A stretch of DNA of 64,000 bases from CAYNRE01 sp964399535 (GCA_964399535.1 CAYNRE010000070.1:248001-312000), one strand, 5' to 3'. Shown: positions 8,251 to 17,820, counted from the first letter of the stretch. Translations and numbers: made by a program. The notes: generated by a model not told the origin, from the letters alone.

Positions 8251-9867
8251 ATGCGCCCGCTCGGCCCGCGCTCGGTGCTCGCCGTGGTACTGCTGGGGTG
8301 GGTGGCGATCGAGAACTGGACCGGCGCGACCGACGCCCCCCGCGGGCAGCAATGGGTCGACGGGGGATCGCTCACGACGGGCCAACTCTATCGACTGGCG
8401 GGCGACCCGCGGCAGGTCGACGCCGAGCTGGAGTTCGACGGCTCGGGCCGCCAGTACCTGTTGATCGTGGCGAACCTGTCTCGCCACCTGGCTGGGCAGC
8501 CGGCGGCGCTTTCGGCGCAACATGCCGCCGGGTTCCCCGTCGGCCATCGGCGCCCCCAGCGGCCGTGGCAGCCGCTCAATGCGCTTCGATTCGCACGGGG
8601 CGCGACGTCCGTGTGTGCGAAACCACAGCGCCTGGCGACAGCTCCCCTTCAGGCGACGCAGCGCGACTCAATACGCACCGCCCGTGCGCTGCGGCGCGCT
8701 TTCTGGCTGCGCACGTCAAACGGCCCGGGCGATGACCAGGCCGGCATCGAGCGCGTGGGAACCTGTTTGGCGGCCGAGGGGGCGGGGGTGCGCGTTTGGG
8801 TCGACGAAAGCTGTGCCGAGGCCACGGCGACGGCCCGTTGGTTGGTGTCGTGCTACGAGCAACAAATCGAACCCGGGCTGATCCCCTGGATCGGCCGGCC
8901 CGCCGACGTCGATGGCGATGGGCACCTGGCCGTGGTGCTTACGCCGCGGGTGAAGCAGGTCTCGGGGGGCCCGTCGCCGCTCGGCGCGCTGGTCTTGGCC
9001 AGCGACTTCGATGGCCAGGACCCCGCTCCGCATGCCAACCGCGCCGACGTAATCTGGGTCGCCTCCGATCAACGCCCCGGAGCACACCTGGCCACGCTAC
9101 TGGCCCATGAGCTGGCCCACGCCGTGCGGGCCGGGCATTTGGCCCAACACCATGCGGCCCTCTGGTGGCCGCCGAGCACGACTCCGGCAAGTGAACCAAC
9201 CTGGCTCAGCGAAGGACTGGCCCATACGGCCGAGAACCTGGCCAGCCCCGCGCTCAGCAATTTACGGGATCGGGTGGCCGCCTACCTGCGTCAGCCCGGC
9301 CAGGCGCCGCTGGTAGTGCCGAGCGATCGCGCCCTGGGCCGCTACCGCGACCCGGCCCTGAGGGGGGCCTGTTACTTGTTTACCTGCTGGTGCGTTGAGC
9401 AGGCCGGCCCGCGGTCGTTGGGCGCGCTTCTGGCTGGCAGCCAACGGGGCGAGGCCAACCTGCGCGCCGTGTTGGGCCACCCGCTCGAAGAATTGTATCC
9501 CCGCTGGGCCTGCGATCTGTGGTGCCGCCTGGCCCCGCCAGCATCCAGGTTTCCCGGCCGAGGAACCGATTCATCGCAAACAGCGCAGCGCTGCGGCCAA
9601 CTCAAAGTTGCCTGGGAAGGCGATCAGTTCGGCCCGCCCGAGACGGTGTCCTGGAACCTGGCCGACGCGGGCCCCGCTTTGCGGCTGGCGGGGACGGCGC
9701 ACCGGTATTTTCTCGTCAGCGCTCCGCACCAGGGCCGCTGGCGGCTGCGATTGAAGTGCGAGTCGGCCGGGCCCTGGCAAATCTATGCCATGCCCTGTAG
9801 GCCACCGAGCGCGGTTCGCCTCGCCGCCGCAACGCCGGACGGCCAACTCCGGGCGCCCGGGCGATAG
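8251..9867 (+). CDS. Secreted gluzincin metallopeptidase, M30-like
   Basis: A 538-aa protein that starts with a short basic segment and a hydrophobic stretch ('SVLAVVLLGWVAI'), consistent with export. Zinc ligands are visible as HELAH at residues 286-290, and a third ligand is the Glu at about 321 in 'EPTWLSEGLAHTAENL'. The spacing and the 'WLSEGLA' context resemble peptidase family M30 (hyicolysin-like) and related gluzincins. A Ca-binding-like 'DVDGDGHLAVVLTP' precedes the active site. The start ATG at 8251 has AGGAG 8 nt upstream; longer forms in the same frame lack support. Residues about 90-160 are poorly conserved in appearance. Role is probably extracellular protein degradation, by inference. 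Confidence 0.75.
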   Translation: MRPLGPRSVLAVVLLGWVAIENWTGATDAPRGQQWVDGGSLTTGQLYRLAGDPRQVDAELEFDGSGRQYLLIVANLSRHLAGQPAALSAQHAAGFPVGHRRPQRPWQPLNALRFARGATSVCAKPQRLATAPLQATQRDSIRTARALRRAFWLRTSNGPGDDQAGIERVGTCLAAEGAGVRVWVDESCAEATATARWLVSCYEQQIEPGLIPWIGRPADVDGDGHLAVVLTPRVKQVSGGPSPLGALVLASDFDGQDPAPHANRADVIWVASDQRPGAHLATLLAHELAHAVRAGHLAQHHAALWWPPSTTPASEPTWLSEGLAHTAENLASPALSNLRDRVAAYLRQPGQAPLVVPSDRALGRYRDPALRGACYLFTCWCVEQAGPRSLGALLAGSQRGEANLRAVLGHPLEELYPRWACDLWCRLAPPASRFPGRGTDSSQTAQRCGQLKVAWEGDQFGPPETVSWNLADAGPALRLAGTAHRYFLVSAPHQGRWRLRLKCESAGPWQIYAMPCRPPSAVRLAAATPDGQLRAPGR

Positions 9868-9974
9868 GTGGTGGGCGAACCGCGGCCCGCCGATTAGGCT
9901 GGTTCACCTTGGGCGCCGCGCGGGACGAGGAGTTGCCTTGGGCTGGGCGGTGCCAGCCACCCAGGTGCGCACCG

Positions 9975-10769
9975 GTGACCACCGCGCCCGCAATCACCTT
10001 GTTGACCGATTTCGGCGGCGACAGCCCTTATGTGGCGGCGATGAAGGGGGTAATTCTCACCCACAACCCGCTGGCTCGGATTGTCGACCTGACCCATGCC
10101 ATCGGCCCACAAGATATCCGCCAGGGAGCCTTGGTCTGGGCCGAAATCAGTCCCTGGTTTCCCGCGGGCACCATTCACGTGGCCGTGGTCGACCCGGGGG
10201 TAGGCACCTCGCGCGAGTTGGTCTACGCCGAGATCGGCGCGCAGCGCTACCTGGCCCCCGACAATGGGCTATTCAGTCGCTTGGCCGCTCAGCGGCCCCC
10301 CTCTACAATACGCCGGCTTACCGAGCCCCGCTGGTGGCTGCCGCGGGTATCGCGCACCTTTCACGGTCGCGATATCCTGGCGCCGGTCGCCGCGCGGCTC
10401 AGCTTGGGGCTCGACCCGCGTTGGCTCGGCCCGGCAGCGACGAACCTGGTTAGTCTCACCTGGCCGGAGGTGATTATCGTGCCTGGCAAAATCACCGGCT
10501 CCGTGGTATCGGTCGATTCGTTCGGCAACCTGGTAACCAATATCACGCAAGAGCAGTTGGCTGGCGTTCCTCAGGGCGAAGAACTCCAGGTGATCTGCGA
10601 CGAGCACGAGACGCGCGGCCTGTTTTCCACGTACGGCGACCAGCCCGAGATGACGCTCATCGCCCTGGTCGGCTCCAGCGGATTTCTGGAAATCGCCCTG
10701 GTCGGCGACAACGCGGCCCGCATGCTCTCCGTGCGGCCCGGGGCACCGGTAATGCTCACCTGGCCCTGA
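9975..10769 (+). CDS. SAM hydroxide adenosyltransferase (DUF62 family)
   Basis: Members of this family hydrolyse S-adenosylmethionine to adenosine and methionine, and are related to fluorinase/chlorinase SalL. The N-terminal 'ITLLTDFGGDSPYVAAMKG' and 'VDLTHAIGPQDIRQGA' motifs, the 'VHVAVVDPGVGT'-type loop (here 'IHVAVVDPGVGTSREL') and 'YLAPDNGLFS' are all diagnostic. The C-terminal domain has 'DSFGNLVTNI'. The Asp, Arg and His residues linked to hydroxide rather than halide use are consistent with the general family (not checked residue by residue). The frame extends 66 nt upstream to 9909, but GTG at 9975 lies 10 residues before the conserved core and is preceded by AGGTG. Length 264 aa is normal. 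bioA, a SAM-consuming enzyme, follows 23 nt downstream, so the two may be co-transcribed. Confidence 0.88.
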   Translation: MTTAPAITLLTDFGGDSPYVAAMKGVILTHNPLARIVDLTHAIGPQDIRQGALVWAEISPWFPAGTIHVAVVDPGVGTSRELVYAEIGAQRYLAPDNGLFSRLAAQRPPSTIRRLTEPRWWLPRVSRTFHGRDILAPVAARLSLGLDPRWLGPAATNLVSLTWPEVIIVPGKITGSVVSVDSFGNLVTNITQEQLAGVPQGEELQVICDEHETRGLFSTYGDQPEMTLIALVGSSGFLEIALVGDNAARMLSVRPGAPVMLTWP

Positions 10770-10792
10770 GCCGGCCCGGGGGAACGTGTCTG

Positions 10793-12154
10793 ATGCCCGA
10801 ACCCTCGCGCGGCGAACTAGAACGCTGGGACCAGGAGCATGTCTGGCATCCCTTTACCCAGATGGCCGAGTATCGGCCGCTGTTGCTCGAGCGCGGCGAG
10901 GGAGCCTGGCTGTACGACATCGACGGCCGGGCCTACCTGGACGGCACCAGCAGCCTCTGGTGCAACGTACACGGCCACGGCCACCCCCGGCTCGGGGCGG
11001 CAATCCGAGCGCAGCTTGAGCGAGTGGCCCACACCACGCTGCTGGGGGCCTCGAATTCGACCACGATCCGCCTGGCCCGCCGCCTGGTCGAGCTCGCCCC
11101 GGCGGGCCTGACCAAGGTCTTCTTTTCCGACGACGGCGCCACGGCGGTCGAAGTGGCCCTGAAAATGGCCTTCCAGTACTGGCAGCAGCGCCCCAACCCC
11201 CGTCCGGAGAAAACCGCCTTCCTGGCCCTGGCCGATGCCTATCACGGCGATACGTTGGGCAGCGTCAGCGTGGGGGGGGTAGCCCGGTTCCACCAGATGT
11301 TTGCGCCGCTGCTATTTGAAACCGTGCGGGTGCCCGCCCCCGACCTGGTACGGCTTCCTCCCGGGGTTACTACAGACACGGCCTGCGACTACTACCTGGC
11401 CCAAGTCGAGCAGGCGCTGGCCCAGCACCACCCGCGCCTGGCGGCGATGGTGGTCGAGCCCTTGGTGCAATGCGCCGCGGGAATGCTGGTTCACCCCCCG
11501 GGCTACTTGCGCGGACTGCGCGAGCTGGCCACCCGCTACCAGGTGCTGCTCGTGGCCGACGAGGTGGCCGTGGGGTTCGGTCGAACCGGAACCATGTTTG
11601 CCTGCGAACAGGAAGGCGTCGCGCCCGATTTTCTGTGCCTGGCCAAGGGGCTGACCGGGGGCTACCTGCCGCTGGCGGCCACACTCACCACGGCCGAAAT
11701 CGAGGCCGCCTTTCGGGGCTCGGCGGCCGAATCGAAAACCTTCTTTCACGGCCACACTTTTGCCGGCAACCCCTTGGGCGCCGCGGCCGCGCTGGCCTCG
11801 CTGGAAGTGTTCGAGACCGAAGCGGTGTTCGCGAACCTGCCCGCCAAAATCGCGCGGCTCGCAGGGCACCTGGCGCGCCTCTCCGAGTTGCCCCACGTGG
11901 GCAGCGTACGGCAGCGAGGCTTGATAGCCGGCGTCGAGTTGGTGCGCGACCGGCAAACGCTGCAGCCCTACGACTGGGCCGAGCAGCGCGGCGCCCGAGC
12001 CTGCCTGGCCGCCCGCCGCCAGGGGGTGCTGCTGCGGCCGCTCGGGAGCGTGGTGGTGCTCATGCCGCCGCTGTGCGTCAGCCTGGAGCAAATCGACCTC
12101 TTGGCCTCGGCGGCCGAAGCCGGCATTCGCCAGGCCACGAGCGAAGCGAGCTAA
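10793..12154 (+). CDS. bioA: Adenosylmethionine-8-amino-7-oxononanoate aminotransferase
   Basis: BioA transfers the amino group of S-adenosylmethionine to 7-keto-8-aminopelargonate in biotin synthesis, using PLP in the cytoplasm. The N-terminal 'HVWHPFTQMAEYRPLL' is the BioA signature that distinguishes it from other class III aminotransferases. 'FFSDDGATAVEVALKMA', 'DAYHGDTLGSVSVGG', 'VADEVAVGFGRTGTMFACE' and the PLP-lysine motif 'LCLAKGLTGGYLPLAATL' follow in order. The C-terminus is complete (453 aa). A G-rich ribosome site precedes the ATG. No other biotin gene is in the window. The preceding SAM-hydrolysing gene is 23 nt away. Confidence 0.95.
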   Translation: MPEPSRGELERWDQEHVWHPFTQMAEYRPLLLERGEGAWLYDIDGRAYLDGTSSLWCNVHGHGHPRLGAAIRAQLERVAHTTLLGASNSTTIRLARRLVELAPAGLTKVFFSDDGATAVEVALKMAFQYWQQRPNPRPEKTAFLALADAYHGDTLGSVSVGGVARFHQMFAPLLFETVRVPAPDLVRLPPGVTTDTACDYYLAQVEQALAQHHPRLAAMVVEPLVQCAAGMLVHPPGYLRGLRELATRYQVLLVADEVAVGFGRTGTMFACEQEGVAPDFLCLAKGLTGGYLPLAATLTTAEIEAAFRGSAAESKTFFHGHTFAGNPLGAAAALASLEVFETEAVFANLPAKIARLAGHLARLSELPHVGSVRQRGLIAGVELVRDRQTLQPYDWAEQRGARACLAARRQGVLLRPLGSVVVLMPPLCVSLEQIDLLASAAEAGIRQATSEAS

Positions 12155-12201
12155 CCCCAAGCCACGCGCATCCTGCCGCGCGCCGCGCCCGGTGGTGTCG
12201 G

Positions 12202-13215
12202 TCATTGGGCTGTCGAGCGGCTGCCGTCGGGCGAACCGCCGATGGCGATTCCCTCGGGAAGCGGGCGCCCGGCGGTCGCCAACCCCCGCGCGTACAGTTC
12301 TTTCCGCAGCGCGCGGTACAGCGCGAAGCTGTCGGGATAGGTCCAGAGCGTCACGGTGGTCCGCCGCGACCGCAACTGGCTCACAATCCGGCGGAATTGC
12401 GATCCCGATTCCTGGGCCTCTTCCAAGGTTTCGCCCGGCAATGGTCCCGCCGGTTCCAGCTCCCATTGCGATAGCTGGGCGTAGGCCGCCGTGCGGGCCC
12501 CCCCTTCGAAGGCCATTTCCACTCGCTCCAGCACGAACCGCAGGCGGAATCCGCCGACGGGCCCCACGACCCCGTCCACCGAGGGCTGCGACTGCAGTTT
12601 CCACATCCGGCTCTTGGCTTCCTCGCGGCAAAGCTCGAGCAACTCGTCGAGCGGAATGGGGGTGACCAAACCTTGGGCCAGGTGAAAGTGCACTTCGTTT
12701 CCGTCGACCACCGACGAAATCGGCGTCGGGTAACTGGCCACCTCGATCCGCTGGCCGGGGGCCGACTGGGCCTGATGCAACTCGGTCTCGAGCGAGGCGA
12801 GTTGCGTTTGTCCCTCTTCCAGCTGCCGTCCCAGGTCGAATACCTCGCGCTGCCGCTCGTCGAGCTCGGACCGGTGCAATTCGAGCTGACGCTGGCCCGT
12901 GGCCAGCAGATAGGCCAGCGCTGCCCGGTCCTCGAAGCGCGACTCGGTTTCGGCATCGAGCGCATCCAGCTCGTCGTTCAGCCGCACCACGTCGCTCTCG
13001 AGCGATACCAACCGGTCGCGCAGCCCGGCGAGATCCACCTCGGGCTCAGGGCTCGACGCCGGCACCACCGCGTAGCGCGTCTGCTGCACGCGCAGGCCGA
13101 CCACCACCACCAGAATGATCAAGATGCCGACCACGTTGGTGACCACGTCCAGAAACGAATCGCCGCCGAACTCGGCCGACTCGCTCCCCTGGTTGCGTTT
13201 GCGGCGTCGGCTCAT
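12202..13215 (-). CDS. ExbD/MotB-like protein with the conserved TM aspartate
   Basis: A 337-aa protein with a basic cytoplasmic N-terminus, one transmembrane helix (about residues 21-43) and a long extracytoplasmic region. The sequence 'DSFLDVVTNVVGILIILVVV' places Asp23 at the mouth of the helix, equivalent to the proton-carrying Asp of ExbD/TolR. A coiled coil (about 60-140) and a compact C-terminal domain follow. The start ATG at 13215 overlaps the stop of the upstream gene by 4 nt (ATGA), so the genes are translationally coupled. It is the third gene of a three-gene operon with an ExbB-like channel and a second ExbD-like partner. No OmpA-type peptidoglycan binding motif is visible. The transported or mechanically driven partner is unknown. 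Confidence 0.75.
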   Translation of the reverse strand: MSRRRKRNQGSESAEFGGDSFLDVVTNVVGILIILVVVVGLRVQQTRYAVVPASSPEPEVDLAGLRDRLVSLESDVVRLNDELDALDAETESRFEDRAALAYLLATGQRQLELHRSELDERQREVFDLGRQLEEGQTQLASLETELHQAQSAPGQRIEVASYPTPISSVVDGNEVHFHLAQGLVTPIPLDELLELCREEAKSRMWKLQSQPSVDGVVGPVGGFRLRFVLERVEMAFEGGARTAAYAQLSQWELEPAGPLPGETLEEAQESGSQFRRIVSQLRSRRTTVTLWTYPDSFALYRALRKELYARGLATAGRPLPEGIAIGGSPDGSRSTAQ

Positions 13216-15386
13216 CGCTGCCTCGTGGTACTTGGTGCCGCCTGCGGCGCGGCCAATCGATCGGCGCCGCGGCGCCGCACCTCGAGCCCGCTCTCGGCCA
13301 GCAACACGGTCAGGTCGGTAAACCGCCCCTCGCCCCCGGGAGCAATGTCGCAGCTCAGAATCGGCTGCCAATACATGCCGTGACCGGCGATGCCCCAGGC
13401 CCGGGTCTGTTGCCACACGCTCCGCACCAGCTCGTCGATGCCTTCCTCGGTGGGCCCAGGCAGGGGAATGATCTTGCCCGAGTTGGCCTGCCCGTTGCTT
13501 GCCGCCACCACAATGCGATCGCCGCAGCAAACCAGCCGCACCGGGCGGGTGACCGGCCAGACGTGTCCCTCGGGATTGGGCACACCCCAGTTGCGTCCCC
13601 GCGCCTCGGCCATCGATCGGCAGTTGGGGTCCGGAGGAGGCCCCGGCTCCACGCTAAACGAGCCGCTGGCCGGGTCGCTCGCCGAACCCGTGCCCGTGGT
13701 GCCCCCGGCGGTCTGGCGGGTTCGACCGCCGCTGGGGTCGCCGCCAGCCGAGGTGCCTTGCCCTCCCGCCACCGTCGCCGAGCCCCGACCGCCCGCTGCT
13801 GGCGAGGCGGCTCCCCGCGCTGCCGGGCGGCCCGCAATGGTTGCCTCGCTCGAGCCCGGGGAACCCCCCGCACGATCGGTTCCTTGGCCACTCCACGAGT
13901 CGCCCACACTGCTGGGGTCGGCCTCGGCAACCTGCCCGGCCGATGGCGCACCGCCGGCAGTGCCCGCGCCAGCCAGATCGTCCGCGGGCCAAGCATCGCC
14001 CGGAGCCCCATCGCCCAGAGCCGCATCGCCCAGAGCCGCATCGCCCGGAGCTCCCTCGCCGTACAACCCGCTCGCCGCGGCTGTTTCGCTGTCTGCCGAA
14101 ACGCCGCCAGGCGCACTACTTAGCTCGGCAAACTGGCCGCTGCCCGCGCCCCGAGCGCCGCCATCGCCGGGCAACTCACCTCCGCCCGGGGCTCCGCCGC
14201 CACTTTGCACGGGCGGAACCTCTACGTCGGCGTAGGGAAGCGAGCCATCGCCGTGAGCCAGGCCCTCTTGGTACCAGCGTCCGCCGCCTTGGCCATCGGC
14301 TACCCAGCCGCCGACGGCCCCGGGGCCCGAATCGCTGCCGGGCCGAGGCCCGAAACCAGCGTCGAATCCGCCGCGCCGCGGCCGGGGCCCTTCGACAACC
14401 TCTTGCCGAACCATGCCCCGCCCGGTGGGCGAACTGCCGACGGTACGGGTCTGGCGCCCCCGCAATCGGGGCGCGGCGGCCGCGGCCAGGGCCTCGCGCT
14501 GGCGGGCTTCGACGGCGGCCTTGGTCACGGCGCCAGCCAGCTTCGGATCGGGCTTGGGATAGTCCAGCTTCCATTCATCGTCGACCAGCTCGTAGCCGAA
14601 TTCCGAGTCCCACGAACGAAGCGCGGCTCGGGCCACGTAATAAGCGCGCACGCCGCTGGCCCTGACGATGAGCAACGGATAGGGCTGTTGCGGTTCGGCA
14701 CCCGAAGGCGCCCCCAGGGCGGTCCAGTATTCCGCCACGGCTCGAACGGCCGAGGCAAGGGGGTTGCCCGGGCCGAGCGGACCGTCGAAGTCGGCGGCGG
14801 TGAAGACCAGGCCCTCGGGCTGCAGCACCACGGCGTCGTCGAGGCATTCCAAGTAGATCGGCCGGCGGCGCGTTCCGTTCTCGCCGCCGTACGGAATGAT
14901 GGCGTACGAGGGGGAGTTGCCCGAGCCCCCCTGGCGCGCCTCGGCCAGCGCCTCTTCGACCTCGCGCCGGCGCCGTTCCAGGAGGGCCAACTGCTGCCGC
15001 AGCTCCTGCGACTGCTGCTCGGAAGTGGCCGCGTTGGTCAGGGCGGCCGCGGCCTGTTGCAGTGCTTCCAACTGGCGCTGCAGCTCGCGCGAATGGTCTT
15101 CAATCTGCCCGAGTTGGGCCCGCCGGGCGGCCAGGTCTTCTTCCGTGGCCGCGAGCTGCGACTGGAGCTGCGCAATTTCCAATTCGAGCAGTTCGGCCTC
15201 TTCGACCGGCGTGAGCCCTGCTTCGTTTCGCTGGGGCTCGGTCGGCGCGGACGCCACCTGGGGGCGCACCTGGCGCGAGAGCACCACGAGCACCACGATC
15301 AGGGCGCCCATGGTACAGAGCAGCACCGCCAAGAAGGGAAACAGCGACACGCCGCTGGGCGAGTCGTCGTGGGACTGTTTGCTCAT
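13212..15386 (-). CDS. ExbD-like protein lacking the TM aspartate, with coiled coil and Gly-rich linker
   Basis: A 724-aa protein. After 14 residues comes one transmembrane helix, 'LFPFLAVLLCTMGALIVVLV', aligned in pattern with ExbD, but the position of the essential Asp is Ala20. A coiled coil (about 55-145) and a globular part (about 150-310) follow, then a long Gly/Ala/Ser-rich segment (about 340-600) with a short tandem repeat (13994-14058, 15-bp units reading as 'LGDAA') and a C-terminal conserved-looking domain. Both gene ends overlap their neighbours by 4 nt (ATGA). I infer that it forms a hetero-oligomer with the Asp-bearing partner encoded downstream. No name is assigned. Confidence 0.75.
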   Translation of the reverse strand: MSKQSHDDSPSGVSLFPFLAVLLCTMGALIVVLVVLSRQVRPQVASAPTEPQRNEAGLTPVEEAELLELEIAQLQSQLAATEEDLAARRAQLGQIEDHSRELQRQLEALQQAAAALTNAATSEQQSQELRQQLALLERRRREVEEALAEARQGGSGNSPSYAIIPYGGENGTRRRPIYLECLDDAVVLQPEGLVFTAADFDGPLGPGNPLASAVRAVAEYWTALGAPSGAEPQQPYPLLIVRASGVRAYYVARAALRSWDSEFGYELVDDEWKLDYPKPDPKLAGAVTKAAVEARQREALAAAAAPRLRGRQTRTVGSSPTGRGMVRQEVVEGPRPRRGGFDAGFGPRPGSDSGPGAVGGWVADGQGGGRWYQEGLAHGDGSLPYADVEVPPVQSGGGAPGGGELPGDGGARGAGSGQFAELSSAPGGVSADSETAAASGLYGEGAPGDAALGDAALGDGAPGDAWPADDLAGAGTAGGAPSAGQVAEADPSSVGDSWSGQGTDRAGGSPGSSEATIAGRPAARGAASPAAGGRGSATVAGGQGTSAGGDPSGGRTRQTAGGTTGTGSASDPASGSFSVEPGPPPDPNCRSMAEARGRNWGVPNPEGHVWPVTRPVRLVCCGDRIVVAASNGQANSGKIIPLPGPTEEGIDELVRSVWQQTRAWGIAGHGMYWQPILSCDIAPGGEGRFTDLTVLLAESGLEVRRRGADRLAAPQAAPSTTRQR

Positions 15387-16690
15387 GCCGCTTGGTTTTC
15401 AGGCAGGCGCGGCGCAACCACCCGAGCCACCGGCCCGGCCGATTGGCCCAGCCGCGCGGTGAGCAGGTGAATGGCCGCGGCCAAACTGTGCAGCGTCTCT
15501 TCAAATTGCTGCGTGCCCGAGAGGGCCGACAAGTTCCGATTGAGCGTGGTTTCGAGCTGGGCCACCTGGCCGGTCGCCTCGACCACCGAAAGCAAGACCT
15601 CGCCCTGGCGCACCAGCTCGCGCTGCTGATGGGTCATGGCCTGGGCCAGCTGCGACAGGGCCTGCTGCACCTCGCCCCAATGGCGGCGATTGCATTCGTC
15701 CGACTCGCGCTGGGCCCGGGCCACCGCCGCGGCGTGGGCCTCGAGCGTCTGGGCCAGGGCCCCGCCCAGGGCCGCTTCGAGCTGGCTTTGCGATTGGCGG
15801 GTGGCCTGCTGCCAGTGGGCCTGGGCGGTTTCGATCGAGTTCTGCCAGAGTTGGGCCTGCCGCAACACGGCCTGCTCCGACGATTCCAACACGATCTCGG
15901 CGATCCGGCGGACCTCGGCCACTTGGGGCGCTCCCCCCGGGCCAAACGGGACAAAGCGGCCCCCGAGCTCCTCCATCGTGCGGCGATCGACCGCAGCGAG
16001 TAGTTGCCGTTCCCAGCGATCGCACGCATGTTGCAGGAACATGAGCACCATCGACAGCGCCAGGGCCAGGGCCGTGGTATCGAAGGCCACGCCCAGCCCA
16101 TGGGTTACCTGGGGCAGCGATTTCTCCAGTGCCTCGGGCGAAAGCTCGGCGATCGCCATGGTGATGCCGATCACCGTGCCCAGGAAGCCCAGGATCGGAA
16201 TGGCCCAAACCACGATCCGCAGCAGGGCGTAACTAGCCGCGGCGGCGGCCGAGTCCTGGTCGGCCAGGTCTTTCAGCTCGCCTTCCAGCCCGGCGGCCGA
16301 CTGGTGGCGCCGCACGAACTCCAAGCCCCCCCGCACGCGTCGGGCAAGCAGCCCCTGGCCCGCGGCCGGCGGGAGCTGATCCAGCGCCTGGAGCAATTGC
16401 GGTGCGTCGTCTGCCTCGTTGCCCCCCTCGGGAACGGGCGCCAACCGAACCTGGTCGAGCGTTTGCCACTGACCGGCCAGATCGAGCGCCTTGATCACCA
16501 GCGCGGCCAAACCCACGAAAAACGTGACCGTCTCGATGTAGTTAACCGGGTGGCCGGCGAAGTACCGATCGACCGTGTCGCCGCCGATTACGCCCCCATG
16601 GTGCAGGGTGTAAAAACCGACCGCGGCAACACACCCCCAGAGCACGGGGGAATACAGCAGCGCGATCCCGCTGCGAGCAAAACGATTCAC
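15383..16690 (-). CDS. MotA/TolQ/ExbB-like proton channel protein
   Basis: A 435-aa inner-membrane protein. Two transmembrane helices lie near the N-terminus (about 7-30 and 50-72). The ExbB/TolQ signature 'ILGFLGTVIGITMAI' forms the third helix and 'GLGVAFDTTALALALSMVLM' the fourth, with the conserved Thr residues of the ion path. A long coiled-coil C-terminus (about 245-420) is unusual compared with ExbB (about 240 aa). The GTG start at 16690 has GGAAGG about 9 nt upstream; no ATG fits better. It is the first gene of the operon with two single-helix ExbD-like partners, so the set should assemble into a proton-motive-force-driven complex. Confidence 0.85.
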   Translation of the reverse strand: MNRFARSGIALLYSPVLWGCVAAVGFYTLHHGGVIGGDTVDRYFAGHPVNYIETVTFFVGLAALVIKALDLAGQWQTLDQVRLAPVPEGGNEADDAPQLLQALDQLPPAAGQGLLARRVRGGLEFVRRHQSAAGLEGELKDLADQDSAAAAASYALLRIVVWAIPILGFLGTVIGITMAIAELSPEALEKSLPQVTHGLGVAFDTTALALALSMVLMFLQHACDRWERQLLAAVDRRTMEELGGRFVPFGPGGAPQVAEVRRIAEIVLESSEQAVLRQAQLWQNSIETAQAHWQQATRQSQSQLEAALGGALAQTLEAHAAAVARAQRESDECNRRHWGEVQQALSQLAQAMTHQQRELVRQGEVLLSVVEATGQVAQLETTLNRNLSALSGTQQFEETLHSLAAAIHLLTARLGQSAGPVARVVAPRLPENQAA

Positions 16691-17694
16691 GGAAAGGCCC
16701 TTCCTTAGCCACTCGGCGCAACCACCCCAGAATCCCTTGGGGCGAGCAAGAAAGTTTGCGCCGTCGGTAAAATCGGCCCAATCGGACCAGAGACTGAGAC
16801 AAAAACCGTTTCCAGCGAACCGGAACGCCCCCCGGTCGTGGGAAGACGCCGCGACGTCAAGGGGCTCTTACAACGCAACCCAATTAAAAACGGCTACTTG
16901 CGCCAATTCCCTTGGCCGGGTCAAGGTCAGCTTTGGGCCACCGCACCCGGCTCGCCCAACCCGACTCGCGGCGCCGAACACCGCCTGGTGCCTCGACCAG
17001 GTCCACGGTTACCCGAAAGAGGAAACCGGGTTTGGCCGGGCCGCGAAACCGAATCGCGAAAGAGCGGGTAAATGAACATGAACGATCCTGGCCACCCGCG
17101 CACCGAGCCGCCTTGCGGCGAGCTGGAGCGGGGTTGGTCATTGCTGCTGGCGGGGAACAGGAAACGGGCGACGCGGTTCGAGAACTTCCCCCACACAGTC
17201 ACTCAGCCGCCACGAGACCGTCCGGCTCCCGTCCCCGCCAGCCTCTTTCATTTTCCGGCCGCTGTTCCGGGCGTCGATTGCGGGCAAGCGAGCGCTTTCC
17301 CCTAAGCACTACGGCACGGCTTCCGATTCCAGCAAGACCCCCGCGGGCTGGCGATCGTCGGCCAAAGGTCAGTGCGCCGTAAACTTTTCCTGACCGTTGA
17401 ATCTTGCCAAAGTTGGCGACCATCGGGCGACGATACCCAATCCTGCTACGGTCAGCGGCCAGGAAACGATTGCTGAAAACTCGACCACCAAGGCCGCAGG
17501 GAAGGGGGGCATCCTTCCTGACCCGGATGTCTGCCGAGCGACCCGCTCGGCGAGCCGGTTCGTGCGATTGCCGCAGTGTTTTGGCGAGGGCGCCCTCGGA
17601 TGCCGCTCGCCGCGCCCGCGCGGCCCTCTCGATCCGGCTGCATCCGCTGAGCCAATTCAGGCGCACTCCGCCTCGAGCAGCTACCCAGGAGGGC

Positions 17695-17743
17695 GAACAG
17701 CCCGGCGACGGCCATGCGTGGTCGCCCGGGCTGTTCTTTTTTT
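17695..17743 (+). terminator. Orphan rho-independent terminator
   Basis: Left arm 17695-17709 pairs with right arm 17721-17736 (15-16 bp, one bulged base), with an 11-nt loop and seven T residues immediately after (17737-17743). It works only in the plus direction, yet no plus-strand gene lies within a kilobase upstream. See findings. Confidence 0.75.
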
Positions 17744-17820
17744 GGCCTGCTGCTTCTTCTCGCAGCGCCGCCGGCGGCCGACGACGGGCCATGAATCGTG
17801 CTCGCTCCAGGCAGCAAGAA

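Noticed and set aside
12202..16690. Zorya-type anti-phage motor
   Set aside because: ZorB needs an OmpA-like peptidoglycan domain and Zorya has ZorC/ZorD genes; neither is present. The operon looks like a general ExbB/ExbD relative.
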